Made by a program: the position numbers and the translations under genes. Shown one piece after another: positions 32,882 through 44,548 of a DNA stretch of 64,000 nt. Under the pieces are notes generated by a model that had not been told where the DNA came from, made no database searches, and saw only the letters and a list, made by a program, of their open reading frames with translations. The DNA is taken from contig NZ_CP014015.2 of assembly GCF_001559075.2 (NCBI RefSeq), positions 2,170,001 to 2,234,000 on the forward strand, in the 5' to 3' direction. The DNA is from Citrobacter amalonaticus. Its GTDB lineage: Bacteria > Pseudomonadota > Gammaproteobacteria > Enterobacterales > Enterobacteriaceae. The first letter of the stretch is position 1; each line of letters opens with the position of its first letter.

Positions 32882-32928
32882 ATTGACTCCTCCTAAATTG
32901 TTCATAATTTTTGAACAGAGGAGTCAAT
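32882..32928. promoter_or_regulatory. 47-bp bulged inverted repeat between yhhX and yhhW
   Basis: Outer arms ATTGACTCCTC (32882-32892) and GAGGAGTCAAT (32918-32928) are perfect 11-mers. An inner pair TGTTCA / TGAACA sits around a 7-nt loop, with six unpaired bases on the left arm. It could be the yhhX terminator (TTTTC follows) and/or an operator for yhhW. Confidence 0.7.
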
Positions 32929-32999
32929 TTTCACCCTCTATGATTGATGATGGATTCGGTCCACACTTACTCCATCGAAAACATCTGGGGGTGAACACA

Positions 33000-33695
33000 A
33001 TGATCTACTTACGCAAAGCAAACGACCGTGGCCATGCGAATCATGGCTGGCTGGATTCCTGGCATACCTTCTCTTTTGCTGACTACTACGATCCCAACTT
33101 TATGGGTTTCTCGGCACTGCGCGTGATTAACGACGACGTGATTGATGCCGGCCAGGGTTTCGGTACCCACCCGCATAAAGACATGGAAATCCTGACCTAC
33201 GTGCTGGAAGGCGCAGTAGAACACCAGGACAGCATGGGCAATAAAGAGCAGGTGCCGGCAGGTGAATTCCAGATTATGAGCGCGGGAACCGGGATCCGTC
33301 ACTCTGAGTACAACCCGAGCAAAACGGATCGTCTGCGTCTGTATCAGATCTGGATCATTCCGGAAAAAACCGGCATCACGCCGCGTTACGAGCAGCGCCG
33401 TTTCGACGCCGCGCAGGGCAAACAGCTGGTGCTGTCACCGGACGCTCGCGACGGTTCGCTGAAAGTGTACCAGGATATGGAACTGTATCGTTGGGCGCTG
33501 GTGAAAGGTGAGCAGTCAGTACACCAGATTGCTGCTGAACGTCGCGTCTGGATCCAGGTGGTAAAAGGTGAGGTGAGCATTAACGGCACTAAAGCCACCA
33601 CCAGCGACGGTCTGGCGATTTGGGATGAGCAGGCGCTGTCAATTCATGCTGACAGTGATAGCGAAATCCTGCTGTTTGATTTGCCTCCGGTATAA
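33000..33695 (+). CDS. yhhW: Pirin-family quercetin 2,3-dioxygenase YhhW
   Basis: Bicupin of the pirin family; the E. coli protein oxidises quercetin in vitro, natural substrate unknown. The ATG at 33000 (M-I-Y-L-R-K-A) gives 231 residues, the E. coli length; the frame upstream is not coding. The metal ligands of the N-terminal cupin are visible in G-T-H-P-H-K-D-M-E (His57, His59) and later H-S-E (His101, Glu103). Confidence 0.93.
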   Translation: MIYLRKANDRGHANHGWLDSWHTFSFADYYDPNFMGFSALRVINDDVIDAGQGFGTHPHKDMEILTYVLEGAVEHQDSMGNKEQVPAGEFQIMSAGTGIRHSEYNPSKTDRLRLYQIWIIPEKTGITPRYEQRRFDAAQGKQLVLSPDARDGSLKVYQDMELYRWALVKGEQSVHQIAAERRVWIQVVKGEVSINGTKATTSDGLAIWDEQALSIHADSDSEILLFDLPPV

Positions 33696-33704
33696 ATAAT
33701 TACG

Positions 33705-33732
33705 CAACCTTCCCTTTAAACGGGGAAGGTTG
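33705..33732 (+). terminator. yhhW terminator
   Basis: Perfect 10-bp stem CAACCTTCCC / GGGAAGGTTG, 8-nt loop, with TGCTTTGT following. Confidence 0.75.
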
Positions 33733-33785
33733 TGCTTTGTCCGTGATAAACTGAGCAAATCTCTCACTTACGATTTCTCAGGACG

Positions 33786-34781
33786 ATGAAGAAGAAAAGA
33801 CCCGTACTTCAGGATGTAGCTGACCGTGTTGGCGTGACCAAAATGACGGTCAGCCGTTTTTTGCGTAATCCGGAGCAAGTCTCCGTTGCATTGCGGGGCA
33901 AGATCGCTGCTGCACTTGATGAACTGGGTTATATTCCCAATCGCGCACCTGATATCCTCTCCAACGCCACCAGCCGGGCCATTGGCGTTTTGCTGCCGTC
34001 GTTAACCAACCAGGTTTTTGCCGAAGTCTTACGCGGTATTGAGACCGTGACGGATGCGCATGGTTATCAAACCATGCTGGCGCACTACGGCTATAAGCCG
34101 GAGATGGAACAGGAGCGTCTGGAGTCGATGCTCTCCTGGAACATCGATGGTCTGATCCTGACTGAACGTACCCACACGCCGCGCACGTTGAAAATGATCG
34201 AAGTGGCGGGGATTCCGGTGGTTGAACTGATGGACAGTCAGTCGCCCTGCCTCGATATCGCCGTCGGTTTTGACAACTTTGAAGCCGCACGTCAAATGAC
34301 CGCCGCGATTATTGCACGCGGGCATCGGCATATCGCCTATCTGGGGGCACGTCTCGACGAACGTACTATCATCAAACAGAAGGGTTACGAACAGGCGATG
34401 CTGGATGCCGGTCTGTTGCCCTACAGTGTGATGGTGGAGCAGTCTTCTTCTTACTCCTCGGGGATTGAGCTTATCCGTCAGGCGCGTCGTGAATACCCGC
34501 AACTGGACGGTATTTTCTGCACCAACGATGACCTGGCAGTGGGCGCGGCCTTTGAATGCCAGCGTTTAGGGTTGAGGATCCCGGACGATATGGCGATTGC
34601 CGGTTTCCACGGCCATGATATCGGTCAGGTGATGGAACCGCGTCTGGCCAGCGTGCTGACGCCGCGTGAGCGTATGGGCAGCATTGGCGCAGAACGTCTG
34701 CTGGCGCGTATTCGTGGCGAGAGCGTCACGCCAAAAATGTTAGATTTAGGTTTCACCTTGTCACCAGGTGGATCTATTTAA
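33786..34781 (+). CDS. gntR: Gluconate repressor GntR
   Basis: LacI-family repressor of gluconate uptake and of the Entner-Doudoroff genes edd-eda, released by gluconate. 331 residues: helix-turn-helix V-L-Q-D-V-A-D-R-V-G-V-T-K-M-T-V-S-R-F-L (7-26), a linker, and a periplasmic-binding-protein-like effector domain. Its operators lie directly downstream, before gntK. Confidence 0.98.
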   Translation: MKKKRPVLQDVADRVGVTKMTVSRFLRNPEQVSVALRGKIAAALDELGYIPNRAPDILSNATSRAIGVLLPSLTNQVFAEVLRGIETVTDAHGYQTMLAHYGYKPEMEQERLESMLSWNIDGLILTERTHTPRTLKMIEVAGIPVVELMDSQSPCLDIAVGFDNFEAARQMTAAIIARGHRHIAYLGARLDERTIIKQKGYEQAMLDAGLLPYSVMVEQSSSYSSGIELIRQARREYPQLDGIFCTNDDLAVGAAFECQRLGLRIPDDMAIAGFHGHDIGQVMEPRLASVLTPRERMGSIGAERLLARIRGESVTPKMLDLGFTLSPGGSI

Positions 34782-34860
34782 CCCGACAAATTTGAAGTAG
34801 CTCACACTTATTCACTTCTCGCACGTTTGGATATTGCTTCTGTTTTAGTCAGGCTGGACA

Positions 34861-34889
34861 ATGTTACCGATAACAGTTACCCGTAACAA
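34861..34889 (+). promoter_or_regulatory. Tandem GntR operators before gntK
   Basis: ATGTTA-CCGA-TAACAG (34861-34876) and CAGTTA-CCCG-TAACAA (34874-34889) both fit the ATGTTA-N4-TAACAT GntR consensus and overlap by 3 bp. Confidence 0.88.
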
Positions 34890-34920
34890 TTCCTGATTCT
34901 TGTACTGTGGGGGCACCACT

Positions 34921-35448
34921 TTGAGCACGACTAACCATGATCACCACATTTACGTTCTGATGGGCGTATCGGGCAGCGGCAAATCCGCTGTCGCCAGCGA
35001 AGTGGCGCATCAACTGCATGCCGCGTTTCTTGATGGCGATTTTCTCCATCCGCGTCGCAACATTGAGAAAATGGCCTCCGGTGAGCCGCTCAATGATGAC
35101 GACCGTAAGCCGTGGTTGCAGGCGCTGAATGACGCCGCGTTTGCGATGCAGCGTACCAACAAGGTTTCGCTGATCGTCTGTTCCGCACTGAAAAAACACT
35201 ACCGTGACCTGCTGCGTGACGGTAACCCGAACCTCTCTTTCATCTACCTGAAAGGCGATTTCGACGTGATCGAAAGCCGTCTGAAGGCGCGTAAAGGCCA
35301 TTTCTTCAAAACCCAGATGCTGGTGACGCAGTTTGAAACCCTGCAAGAACCGGGTGCTGACGAAAACGACGTACTGGTGGTGGATATCGATCAGCCACTG
35401 GAAGGTGTTGTTGCCAGCACCATCGAGGTCATTAATAAAAGGCAGTAA
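34921..35448 (+). CDS. gntK: Gluconate kinase GntK
   Basis: Phosphorylates gluconate to 6-phosphogluconate. Start chosen at TTG 34921 (L-S-T-T-N-H-D): it follows GGGGGC at a suitable distance and gives the 175-residue E. coli length, while the ATG at 34900 lies upstream of that site. P-loop G-V-S-G-S-G-K-S-A near residue 15; C-S-A-L-K-K near 93 is typical of the family. Only 3 bp separate it from gntU. Confidence 0.95.
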   Translation: MSTTNHDHHIYVLMGVSGSGKSAVASEVAHQLHAAFLDGDFLHPRRNIEKMASGEPLNDDDRKPWLQALNDAAFAMQRTNKVSLIVCSALKKHYRDLLRDGNPNLSFIYLKGDFDVIESRLKARKGHFFKTQMLVTQFETLQEPGADENDVLVVDIDQPLEGVVASTIEVINKRQ

Positions 35449-35451
35449 GTT

Positions 35452-36792
35452 TTGAGTACATTAACGCTTGTTTTAACAGCAGTAGGCTCTGTTCTGCTGC
35501 TGTTGTTTTTAGTGATGAAGGCGCGTATGCACGCCTTCGTTGCTTTGATGGTGGTGTCTATTGGTGCCGGTCTCTTTTCCGGTATGCCGCTCGATAAAAT
35601 CGCGGCGACAATGGAAAAAGGGATGGGCGGTACGCTTGGCTTCCTGGCGATTGTGGTCGCTCTGGGGGCTATGTTCGGCAAGATTTTGCATGAAACGGGC
35701 GCGGTCGATCAGATTGCGGTCAAGATGCTGAAATCCTTCGGCCACAGTCGCGCGCACTATGCGATTGGGCTGGCGGGACTGATTTGCGCCCTGCCGCTGT
35801 TCTTTGAAGTGGCAATTGTTCTGCTGATTAGCGTCGCGTTCTCGATGGCGCGTCATACCGGTACGAACCTGGTGAAGTTGGTGATCCCGCTGTTTGCGGG
35901 CGTGGCGGCGGCCGCCGCATTTCTGCTGCCGGGGCCTGCGCCAATGCTGCTCGCTTCTCAGATGCACGCCGACTTTGGCTGGATGATTCTGATTGGTCTG
36001 TGTGCCGCCATTCCAGGGATGATTATTGCCGGGCCGCTGTGGGGCAATTTTATCAGCCGCTACGTTGAGCTGAATATTCCTGACGATATTACCGAACCGC
36101 ACCTGGGCGAGGGCAAAATGCCGTCCTTTGGCTTCAGCCTGTCGCTGATCCTGTTGCCGCTGGTGCTGGTGGGGCTGAAAACCATCGCCGCACGATTTGT
36201 ACCGGTTGGTTCCACGGCTTACCAGTGGTTTGAATTTGTTGGTCATCCGTTCACCGCGATTCTGGTGGCTTGTCTGGTGGCGATTTACGGCCTGGCGATG
36301 CGTCAGGGGATGCCGAAAGATAAGGTCATGGAGATCTGCGGTCACGCGCTGCAACCGGCGGGGATCATCCTGTTGGTGATTGGTGCTGGTGGTGTCTTCA
36401 AGCAGGTGCTGGTGGATTCTGGCGTGGGTCCGGCGCTGGGTGAAGCGCTGACCGGGATGGGCTTGCCGATTGCCATTACCTGCTTCGTGCTGGCGGCAGC
36501 GGTGCGTATCATTCAGGGCTCCGCGACCGTAGCCTGCTTAACGGCGGTGGGTCTGGTGATGCCGGTAATTGAACAACTGAACTTTTCCGGGGCGCAGATG
36601 GCGGCGTTGTCTATCTGTATCGCGGGCGGTTCGATCGTCGTCAGTCACGTGAACGATGCCGGTTTCTGGCTGTTCGGGAAATTCACCGGTGCGACAGAAG
36701 CACAAACGCTGAAGACCTGGACGATGATGGAAACCATCCTCGGCACCGTGGGCGCGATGGTGGGGATGGTGGCGTTTTCACTGCTTAGCTGA
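35452..36792 (+). CDS. gntU: Low-affinity gluconate permease GntU
   Basis: GntP-family proton-gluconate symporter, 446 residues with 12-14 predicted membrane segments. Starts at TTG 35452 (L-S-T-L-T-L-V-L). The 3-bp gap to gntK and the shared operator make gntKU one unit. Conserved features include G-P-A-P-M-L near residue 160 and G-S-A-T-V-A near 356. Confidence 0.96.
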   Translation: MSTLTLVLTAVGSVLLLLFLVMKARMHAFVALMVVSIGAGLFSGMPLDKIAATMEKGMGGTLGFLAIVVALGAMFGKILHETGAVDQIAVKMLKSFGHSRAHYAIGLAGLICALPLFFEVAIVLLISVAFSMARHTGTNLVKLVIPLFAGVAAAAAFLLPGPAPMLLASQMHADFGWMILIGLCAAIPGMIIAGPLWGNFISRYVELNIPDDITEPHLGEGKMPSFGFSLSLILLPLVLVGLKTIAARFVPVGSTAYQWFEFVGHPFTAILVACLVAIYGLAMRQGMPKDKVMEICGHALQPAGIILLVIGAGGVFKQVLVDSGVGPALGEALTGMGLPIAITCFVLAAAVRIIQGSATVACLTAVGLVMPVIEQLNFSGAQMAALSICIAGGSIVVSHVNDAGFWLFGKFTGATEAQTLKTWTMMETILGTVGAMVGMVAFSLLS

Positions 36793-36799
36793 AAAAAAT

Positions 36800-36882
36800 G
36801 TAGGCCGGATAAGCATAGCGCCATCCGGCAATACCGGGCAGATTGCCGGATGGCGGCGTAAACGCCTTATCCGACTTACAGG
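36800..36882. repeat. REP pair after gntU
   Basis: REP units at 36800-36830 (GTAGGCCGGATAAGC..GCCATCCGGC) and 36843-36882 (TGCCGGATGGCGGCG..CTTATCCGAC), between convergent gntU and yhgN. Confidence 0.87.
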
Positions 36883-36888
36883 TGACAC

Positions 36889-36912
36889 AAAGCCGGGCAA
36901 TCGCCCGGCTTT
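36889..36912. terminator. gntU/yhgN terminator
   Basis: Perfect 10-bp stem AAAGCCGGGC / GCCCGGCTTT with a 4-nt loop, ending 6 bp before the yhgN stop codon. GTTGTTTT follows on the plus strand. Confidence 0.8.
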
Positions 36913-36918
36913 GTTGTT

Positions 36919-37512
36919 TTATCCCTTCATCCACATCCGAATACCGTCCAGGAACATCTGGGTTGCCATCATCACCAGAATCAATCCCATCAGGCGTTCC
37001 AGCGCGTTCACCCCTTTCTCACCCAGCAGACGCAGAAACAGCGACGACTGCAGCAGAATCACAAACGTACCGCCCCAGGCCAGCAGCAGGGCAATCACCA
37101 GGTGGCCCATTTGATTCGGATACTGATGCGATAACAGCATCAGCGTGGCCAGAATCGTTGGACCGGCAACTAACGGGATCGCCAGCGGAACAATAAAAGG
37201 TTCTTCGCCTGCCGGAAGACCGGCACTGTTTCCGGTGGCGCTGGGGAAGATCATCTTGATGGCGATCAGGAACAGGATAATGCCCCCGGATATTGAAACC
37301 GTTTCGGCTCGCAAATTCAGAAATGCGAGAATTTTCTCGCCCGCAAAAAGAAAAATTAGCATCAGCAACAGCGCAATGAACAGCTCGCGCACCATGATCG
37401 CCCGACGCCGCTTTGGTTCGGTATGTTTCAGTACGGACATGAAAATGGGCAAGTTACCGAGCGGATCCATAATCAGGATCAATAAAACGGCTGCAGAAAT
37501 GATTTCATTCAT
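36919..37512 (-). CDS. yhgN: MarC-family membrane protein YhgN
   Basis: MarC/YhgN-type inner-membrane protein of 197 residues with six predicted segments, including the conserved I-M-D-P-L-G-N-L-P-I-F near residue 15. Once proposed to be an antibiotic transporter; function unproven. Divergent from asd. Confidence 0.92.
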   Translation of the reverse strand: MNEIISAAVLLILIMDPLGNLPIFMSVLKHTEPKRRRAIMVRELFIALLLMLIFLFAGEKILAFLNLRAETVSISGGIILFLIAIKMIFPSATGNSAGLPAGEEPFIVPLAIPLVAGPTILATLMLLSHQYPNQMGHLVIALLLAWGGTFVILLQSSLFLRLLGEKGVNALERLMGLILVMMATQMFLDGIRMWMKG

Positions 37513-37703
37513 AACTCAAATTCCCTGATAATTGCCTCGGACTTTCTGCTCGCTTAAGCAGCGGGATAAGTCGCATTTCTGATGGCATCGCTATCATTGA
37601 TTAAATTCACTTGCGACTTTGGCTGCTTTTTGTATGGTGAAGGATGAGCCAGTAGGACACTGGTCAGCATACACAGCACACATCTTTGCAGGAAAAAAAC
37701 GCT

Positions 37704-38810
37704 ATGAAAAATGTTGGTTTTATCGGCTGGCGCGGTATGGTCGGCTCTGTTCTCATGCAACGCATGGTTGAAGAGCGCGACTTCGACGCCATTCGCCCTG
37801 TTTTCTTTTCAACTTCCCAGCTTGGGCAGGCTGCGCCGACGTTCGGCGGTACCTCGACCGGCACACTTCAGGACGCCTTTGATCTGGACGCGCTAAAAGC
37901 GCTCGATATCATTGTGACCTGTCAGGGCGGCGATTATACCAACGAAATCTATCCAAAGCTTCGTGAAAGCGGATGGCAGGGTTACTGGATTGATGCGGCC
38001 TCTTCGCTGCGCATGAAAGATGACGCGATCATTATTCTCGACCCGGTTAACCAGGATGTCATCACCCGAGGCCTGAACAACGGGATTAAAACCTTCGTCG
38101 GCGGTAACTGTACCGTCAGTCTGATGCTGATGTCGCTGGGCGGTCTGTTTGCCCATGACCTAGTGGACTGGGTGTCGGTCGCGACCTACCAGGCGGCCTC
38201 CGGTGGTGGCGCGCGTCATATGCGCGAACTGCTCAACCAGATGGGTCAGTTGCATAACTACGTCGCTGATGAACTGGCAACCCCTTCTTCCGCCATTCTC
38301 GATATTGAACGCAAAGTCACCCAACTGACCCGTAGCGGCGAACTGCCGGTGGATAACTTTGGCGTCCCGCTGGCGGGCAGCCTGATTCCGTGGATCGACA
38401 AACAGCTTGATAACGGCCAGAGCCGCGAAGAGTGGAAAGGCCAGGCGGAAACCAACAAGATCCTCGACACCGCGTCCGTCATCCCGGTAGATGGCCTGTG
38501 TGTGCGTGTTGGCGCGCTGCGCTGCCACAGCCAGGCATTCACCATCAAACTGAAAAAAGACGTTTCCATTCCGACCGTAGAAGAACTGCTGGCGGCTCAC
38601 AATCCGTGGGCGAAAGTGGTACCAAACGATCGGGATATCACCATGCGTGAGTTAACCCCAGCGGCCGTTACCGGTACGTTGACCACGCCAGTTGGCCGTC
38701 TGCGTAAGCTGAATATGGGGCCGGAGTTCCTGTCAGCCTTTACGGTGGGCGACCAGCTGCTATGGGGGGCGGCAGAGCCGCTACGCCGCATGTTGCGCCA
38801 TCTGGCGTAA
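37704..38810 (+). CDS. asd: Aspartate-semialdehyde dehydrogenase Asd
   Basis: Reduces aspartyl phosphate to aspartate semialdehyde, the branch point to lysine/diaminopimelate, threonine, methionine and isoleucine. The ATG at 37704 (M-K-N-V-G-F-I-G-W) gives 368 residues, one more than E. coli; the frame extends six codons upstream past the AGGAAAA ribosome-binding site. NADP loop G-F-I-G-W-R-G-M-V-G-S; catalytic Cys136 in G-G-N-C-T-V-S. Confidence 0.98.
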   Translation: MKNVGFIGWRGMVGSVLMQRMVEERDFDAIRPVFFSTSQLGQAAPTFGGTSTGTLQDAFDLDALKALDIIVTCQGGDYTNEIYPKLRESGWQGYWIDAASSLRMKDDAIIILDPVNQDVITRGLNNGIKTFVGGNCTVSLMLMSLGGLFAHDLVDWVSVATYQAASGGGARHMRELLNQMGQLHNYVADELATPSSAILDIERKVTQLTRSGELPVDNFGVPLAGSLIPWIDKQLDNGQSREEWKGQAETNKILDTASVIPVDGLCVRVGALRCHSQAFTIKLKKDVSIPTVEELLAAHNPWAKVVPNDRDITMRELTPAAVTGTLTTPVGRLRKLNMGPEFLSAFTVGDQLLWGAAEPLRRMLRHLA

Positions 38811-38826
38811 CAGCGATTGTTATTTC

Positions 38827-38851
38827 AAGGGGTGCTGAGTCACCCCTTTTT
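38827..38851 (+). terminator. asd terminator
   Basis: Perfect stem AAGGGGTG / CACCCCTT with loop CTGAGT, followed by further T bases. Confidence 0.88.
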
Positions 38852-39079
38852 ATGCGTAAAAAAGGAGTAAACGCAGATGTATTATCTTTATGCAGGAGTT
38901 AATGAAAGTGTTGGCTATTCTTTAAGGGTGTCCTGATCGCGGTATCAGGGCTTTACCTGAAGGTAGGACGGGGCAGAGAGGATGCACAATTGTGCTGCGC
39001 CGTTCAGGTCAAAAAAAGTGTCGCTGACTGATATCAAACATCAGTTGGAGGAGTGACACCAAAAAACAGGATGAAAACC
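38852..39079 (+). other. glgB leader region
   Basis: About 230 bp without a gene. It holds two small inverted repeats: CTGAT / ATCAG at 38931-38950 (around CGCGGT) and CTGAT-ATCAAAC-ATCAG near 39026-39042, then GGAGGAG at 39045. Presumably the glgBXCAP promoter and 5' UTR; no site was identified with confidence. Confidence 0.5.
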
Positions 39080-41262
39080 ATGTCCGATCGTATCGATAGA
39101 GACGTGATTAATGCGCTAATTGCCGGTCATTTTGCGGATCCTTTTTCCGTACTCGGTATGCACCAAACCCCAGCCGGACTTGAAGTCCGCGCGCTTTTAC
39201 CTGATGCCACTGAAGTGTGGGTGATCGAACCTAAAACCGGGCGCAAAGTCGGCAAACTGGACTGCCTCGACTCACGCGGTTTTTTCAGCGGTGTATTACC
39301 TCGTCGTAAAAATCCTTTTCGCTACCAGCTCGCCGTTGTCTGGCACGGCCAGCAAAATCTGATTGATGATCCCTACCGTTTTGGTCCTCTGATTCAGGAT
39401 ATGGATGCCTGGCTGCTGTCGGAAGGCACCCATTTGCGTCCCTATGAAACCCTGGGTGCGCATGCGGACACCATGGATGGCGTCACGGGAACCCGTTTCT
39501 CCGTCTGGGCGCCGAACGCCCGTCGTGTTTCAGTTGTCGGACAATTTAACTTCTGGGATGGTCGTCGTCACCCGATGCGTCTGCGCAAAGAAAGCGGCAT
39601 CTGGGAACTGTTTATCCCCGGCGCACAGCACGGTCAGCTCTACAAATATGAGATGATCGACGCCAACGGCAACCTGCGGGTTAAAGCCGACCCTTACGCC
39701 TTTGAAGCACAGATGCGTCCGGAAACGGCCTCGCTCATTTGCGGTCTGCCCGAAAAAGTGGAACAGACCGAGGCACGCAAAAAAGCGAACCAGTTTGACG
39801 CGCCAATCTCCATCTATGAAGTGCATCTTGGCTCGTGGCGTCGCCATACCGACAACAACTTCTGGCTGAGCTATCGCGAGCTGGCTGACCAGCTCATCCC
39901 ATACGTGAAATGGATGGGCTTTACCCATCTCGAACTGCTGCCGGTGAATGAGCATCCGTTTGACGGCAGTTGGGGTTATCAGCCTACCGGTCTTTATGCG
40001 CCAACGCGTCGTTTTGGCACGCGCGATGATTTCCGTTATTTCGTGAACGCTGCGCATCAGGCGGGTCTGAACGTGATCCTTGACTGGGTGCCGGGCCACT
40101 TTCCGTCGGATGATTTTGCTCTCGCGGAGTTCGATGGCACCAAACTGTACGAGCATAGCGACCCGCGCGAAGGGTATCACCAGGACTGGAACACGCTGAT
40201 CTATAACTATGGTCGTCGTGAAGTCAGTAACTATCTGGTGGGCAACGCCCTGTACTGGATTGAACGCTTTGGTATTGACGCCCTGCGCGTGGATGCCGTG
40301 GCGTCGATGATTTATCGCGATTACAGTCGCAAAGAGGGCGAGTGGATCCCGAATGAATTCGGCGGTCGCGAAAACCTGGAAGCGATTGAATTTTTACGTA
40401 ACACCAACCGCATTCTCGGTGAACAGGTGCCGGGGGCGGTGAGCATGGCGGAAGAGTCGACGGATTTTGCCGGCGTCTCTCGTCCCCAGGATATGGGCGG
40501 TCTGGGTTTCTGGTACAAGTGGAACCTCGGCTGGATGCACGACACTCTCGACTACATGAAGCTGGATCCGATTTTTCGTCAATATCATCATGATAAGCTG
40601 ACGTTCGGCATGCTCTACAACTACACCGAAAACTTTGTTCTGCCGCTGTCGCACGATGAAGTGGTGCACGGTAAGAAATCGATTCTCGACCGTATGCCTG
40701 GCGATGCGTGGCAAAAATTTGCCAACCTGCGCGCCTATTACGGCTGGATGTGGGCTTTCCCGGGTAAAAAACTGCTGTTCATGGGCAACGAATTCGCTCA
40801 GGGGCGTGAGTGGAATCACGATGCCAGCCTCGACTGGCACCTGCTTGAGGGCGGTGACAACTGGCACCACGGCGTGCAGCGCCTGGTGCGTGACCTCAAC
40901 CTGACCTATCGTCATCACAAAGCGTTGCATGAACTCGACTTTGATTCCTACGGCTTCGAATGGCTGGTGGTGGATGACAACGAACGGTCAGTACTGGCGT
41001 TTGTCCGTCGCGATAAGGTCGGGAATGAAATTATCGTCGTCAGTAACTTCACGCCGGTGCCGCGTCACGGTTACCGCTTTGGCGTCAATCAGCCGGGCAA
41101 ATGGCGTGAAATTCTCAATACCGACTCGATGCACTACCACGGCAGCAATGCCGGGAACGGTGGGGCGGTCCATACCGATGAGATTTCCAGCCACGGACGC
41201 CCGCAATCCCTGAGTCTGACGCTGCCACCGCTGTCGACAATCTGGCTGGTTCGGGAGGCGGA

Positions 41263-41266
<4 letters not shown>
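39080..41266 (+). CDS. glgB: 1,4-alpha-glucan branching enzyme GlgB
   Basis: Adds alpha-1,6 branches to glycogen. The ATG at 39080 (M-S-D-R-I-D-R) gives 728 residues, the E. coli length; in-frame ATGs at 39053 and 39071 are less likely. N-terminal CBM48-type domains, then a GH13 barrel with nucleophile in A-L-R-V-D-A-V-A-S-M (Asp405), acid in M-A-E-E-S-T (Glu458) and L-S-H-D-E (Asp526), numbered as in the E. coli enzyme. It overlaps glgX by 4 bp. Confidence 0.97.
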
Positions 41267-43236
<1,970 letters not shown>

Positions 43237-43253
43237 TCAAAAAGGAGTTAGTC

Positions 43254-44546
43254 ATGGTGAGTTTAGATAAGAATGACCGTTTAATGTTGGCGCGCCAGTT
43301 GCCGTTGAAATCGGTTGCCCTGATTCTGGCGGGAGGACGAGGCACTCGTCTGAAGGATTTAACCAACAAACGTGCAAAACCGGCCGTTCACTTTGGTGGT
43401 AAGTTTCGTATTATCGATTTTGCGTTATCCAACTGTATTAACTCCGGGATCCGCCGTATTGGCGTCATCACGCAATATCAGTCTCACACTCTGGTACAGC
43501 ATATTCAGCGTGGTTGGTCATTCTTCAGCGAGGAGATGAATGAGTTCGTCGATTTGCTGCCTGCCCAGCAAAGAATGCAGGGCGAAAACTGGTATCGCGG
43601 CACGGCAGACGCGGTGACGCAAAACCTCGATATCATCCGTCGCTATAAGGCGGAATATGTGGTGATCCTGGCGGGTGACCATATCTATAAGCAAGATTAT
43701 TCGCGCATGCTGATCGACCACGTCGAGAAAGGCGCGCGCTGCACCGTGGCCTGTATGCCGGTGCCTATCGAAGAGGCCAGCGCGTTTGGCGTGATGGCGG
43801 TCGATGAAAACGAGAAGATCATTGAGTTCGTTGAAAAACCGGCGAACCCACCCGCGATGCCAGGCGATGCCACAAAATCCCTCGCCAGCATGGGGATCTA
43901 CATTTTTGATGCCGATTACCTCTATGAGTTGCTGGAAAAGGATGACGGCGACGACGGCTCAAGTCATGACTTCGGCAAAGATATCATTCCGACAGTCACC
44001 AAAGCTGGCATGGCTTATGCACATCCCTTCCCGTTGTCCTGCGTTCAGTCGGATCCAGAGTCTGAGCCGTACTGGCGTGATGTCGGAACGCTGGAAGCGT
44101 ACTGGAAAGCGAACCTCGATCTGGCATCCGTGACTCCGGAGCTGGATATGTACGATCAGAACTGGCCGATTCGCACCCACATGGAATCGTTGCCGCCGGC
44201 GAAATTTGTGCAGGACCGTTCGGGTAGTCACGGCATGACGCTGAACTCGCTGGTTTCCGGCGGTTGTATTATTTCGGGTTCAGTGGTGGTGCAGTCCGTT
44301 CTGTTCCCGCGCGTGCGGGTGAATTCATTCTGTAATATTGATTCGGCAGTGTTGTTACCTGAAGTCTGGGTTGGCCGCTCATGTCGCTTGCGCCGCTGCA
44401 TTATCGATCGCGCCTGCGTTATCCCTGAAGGCATGGTGATTGGCGAAAATGCGGAAGAAGATGCCCGTCGCTTCTACCGTTCTGAGGAAGGCATTGTGCT
44501 GGTGACGCGCGAAATGCTGCGCAAACTGCAGGTCAAACAGGAGTGA
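43254..44546 (+). CDS. glgC: ADP-glucose pyrophosphorylase GlgC
   Basis: Makes ADP-glucose from ATP and glucose-1-phosphate, the controlled step of glycogen synthesis (activated by fructose-1,6-bisphosphate, inhibited by AMP). The ATG at 43254 follows AAAGGAG and gives 430 residues. Nucleotidyltransferase loop L-A-G-G-R-G-T-R-L-K-D-L near residue 26, activator-site K-R-A-K-P-A near 39, substrate motif I-I-E-F-V-E-K-P-A-N, and a C-terminal left-handed beta-helix. The GGA in the ribosome-binding site is where CsrA blocks translation in E. coli. Confidence 0.97.
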   Translation: MVSLDKNDRLMLARQLPLKSVALILAGGRGTRLKDLTNKRAKPAVHFGGKFRIIDFALSNCINSGIRRIGVITQYQSHTLVQHIQRGWSFFSEEMNEFVDLLPAQQRMQGENWYRGTADAVTQNLDIIRRYKAEYVVILAGDHIYKQDYSRMLIDHVEKGARCTVACMPVPIEEASAFGVMAVDENEKIIEFVEKPANPPAMPGDATKSLASMGIYIFDADYLYELLEKDDGDDGSSHDFGKDIIPTVTKAGMAYAHPFPLSCVQSDPESEPYWRDVGTLEAYWKANLDLASVTPELDMYDQNWPIRTHMESLPPAKFVQDRSGSHGMTLNSLVSGGCIISGSVVVQSVLFPRVRVNSFCNIDSAVLLPEVWVGRSCRLRRCIIDRACVIPEGMVIGENAEEDARRFYRSEEGIVLVTREMLRKLQVKQE

Positions 44547-44548
44547 GA

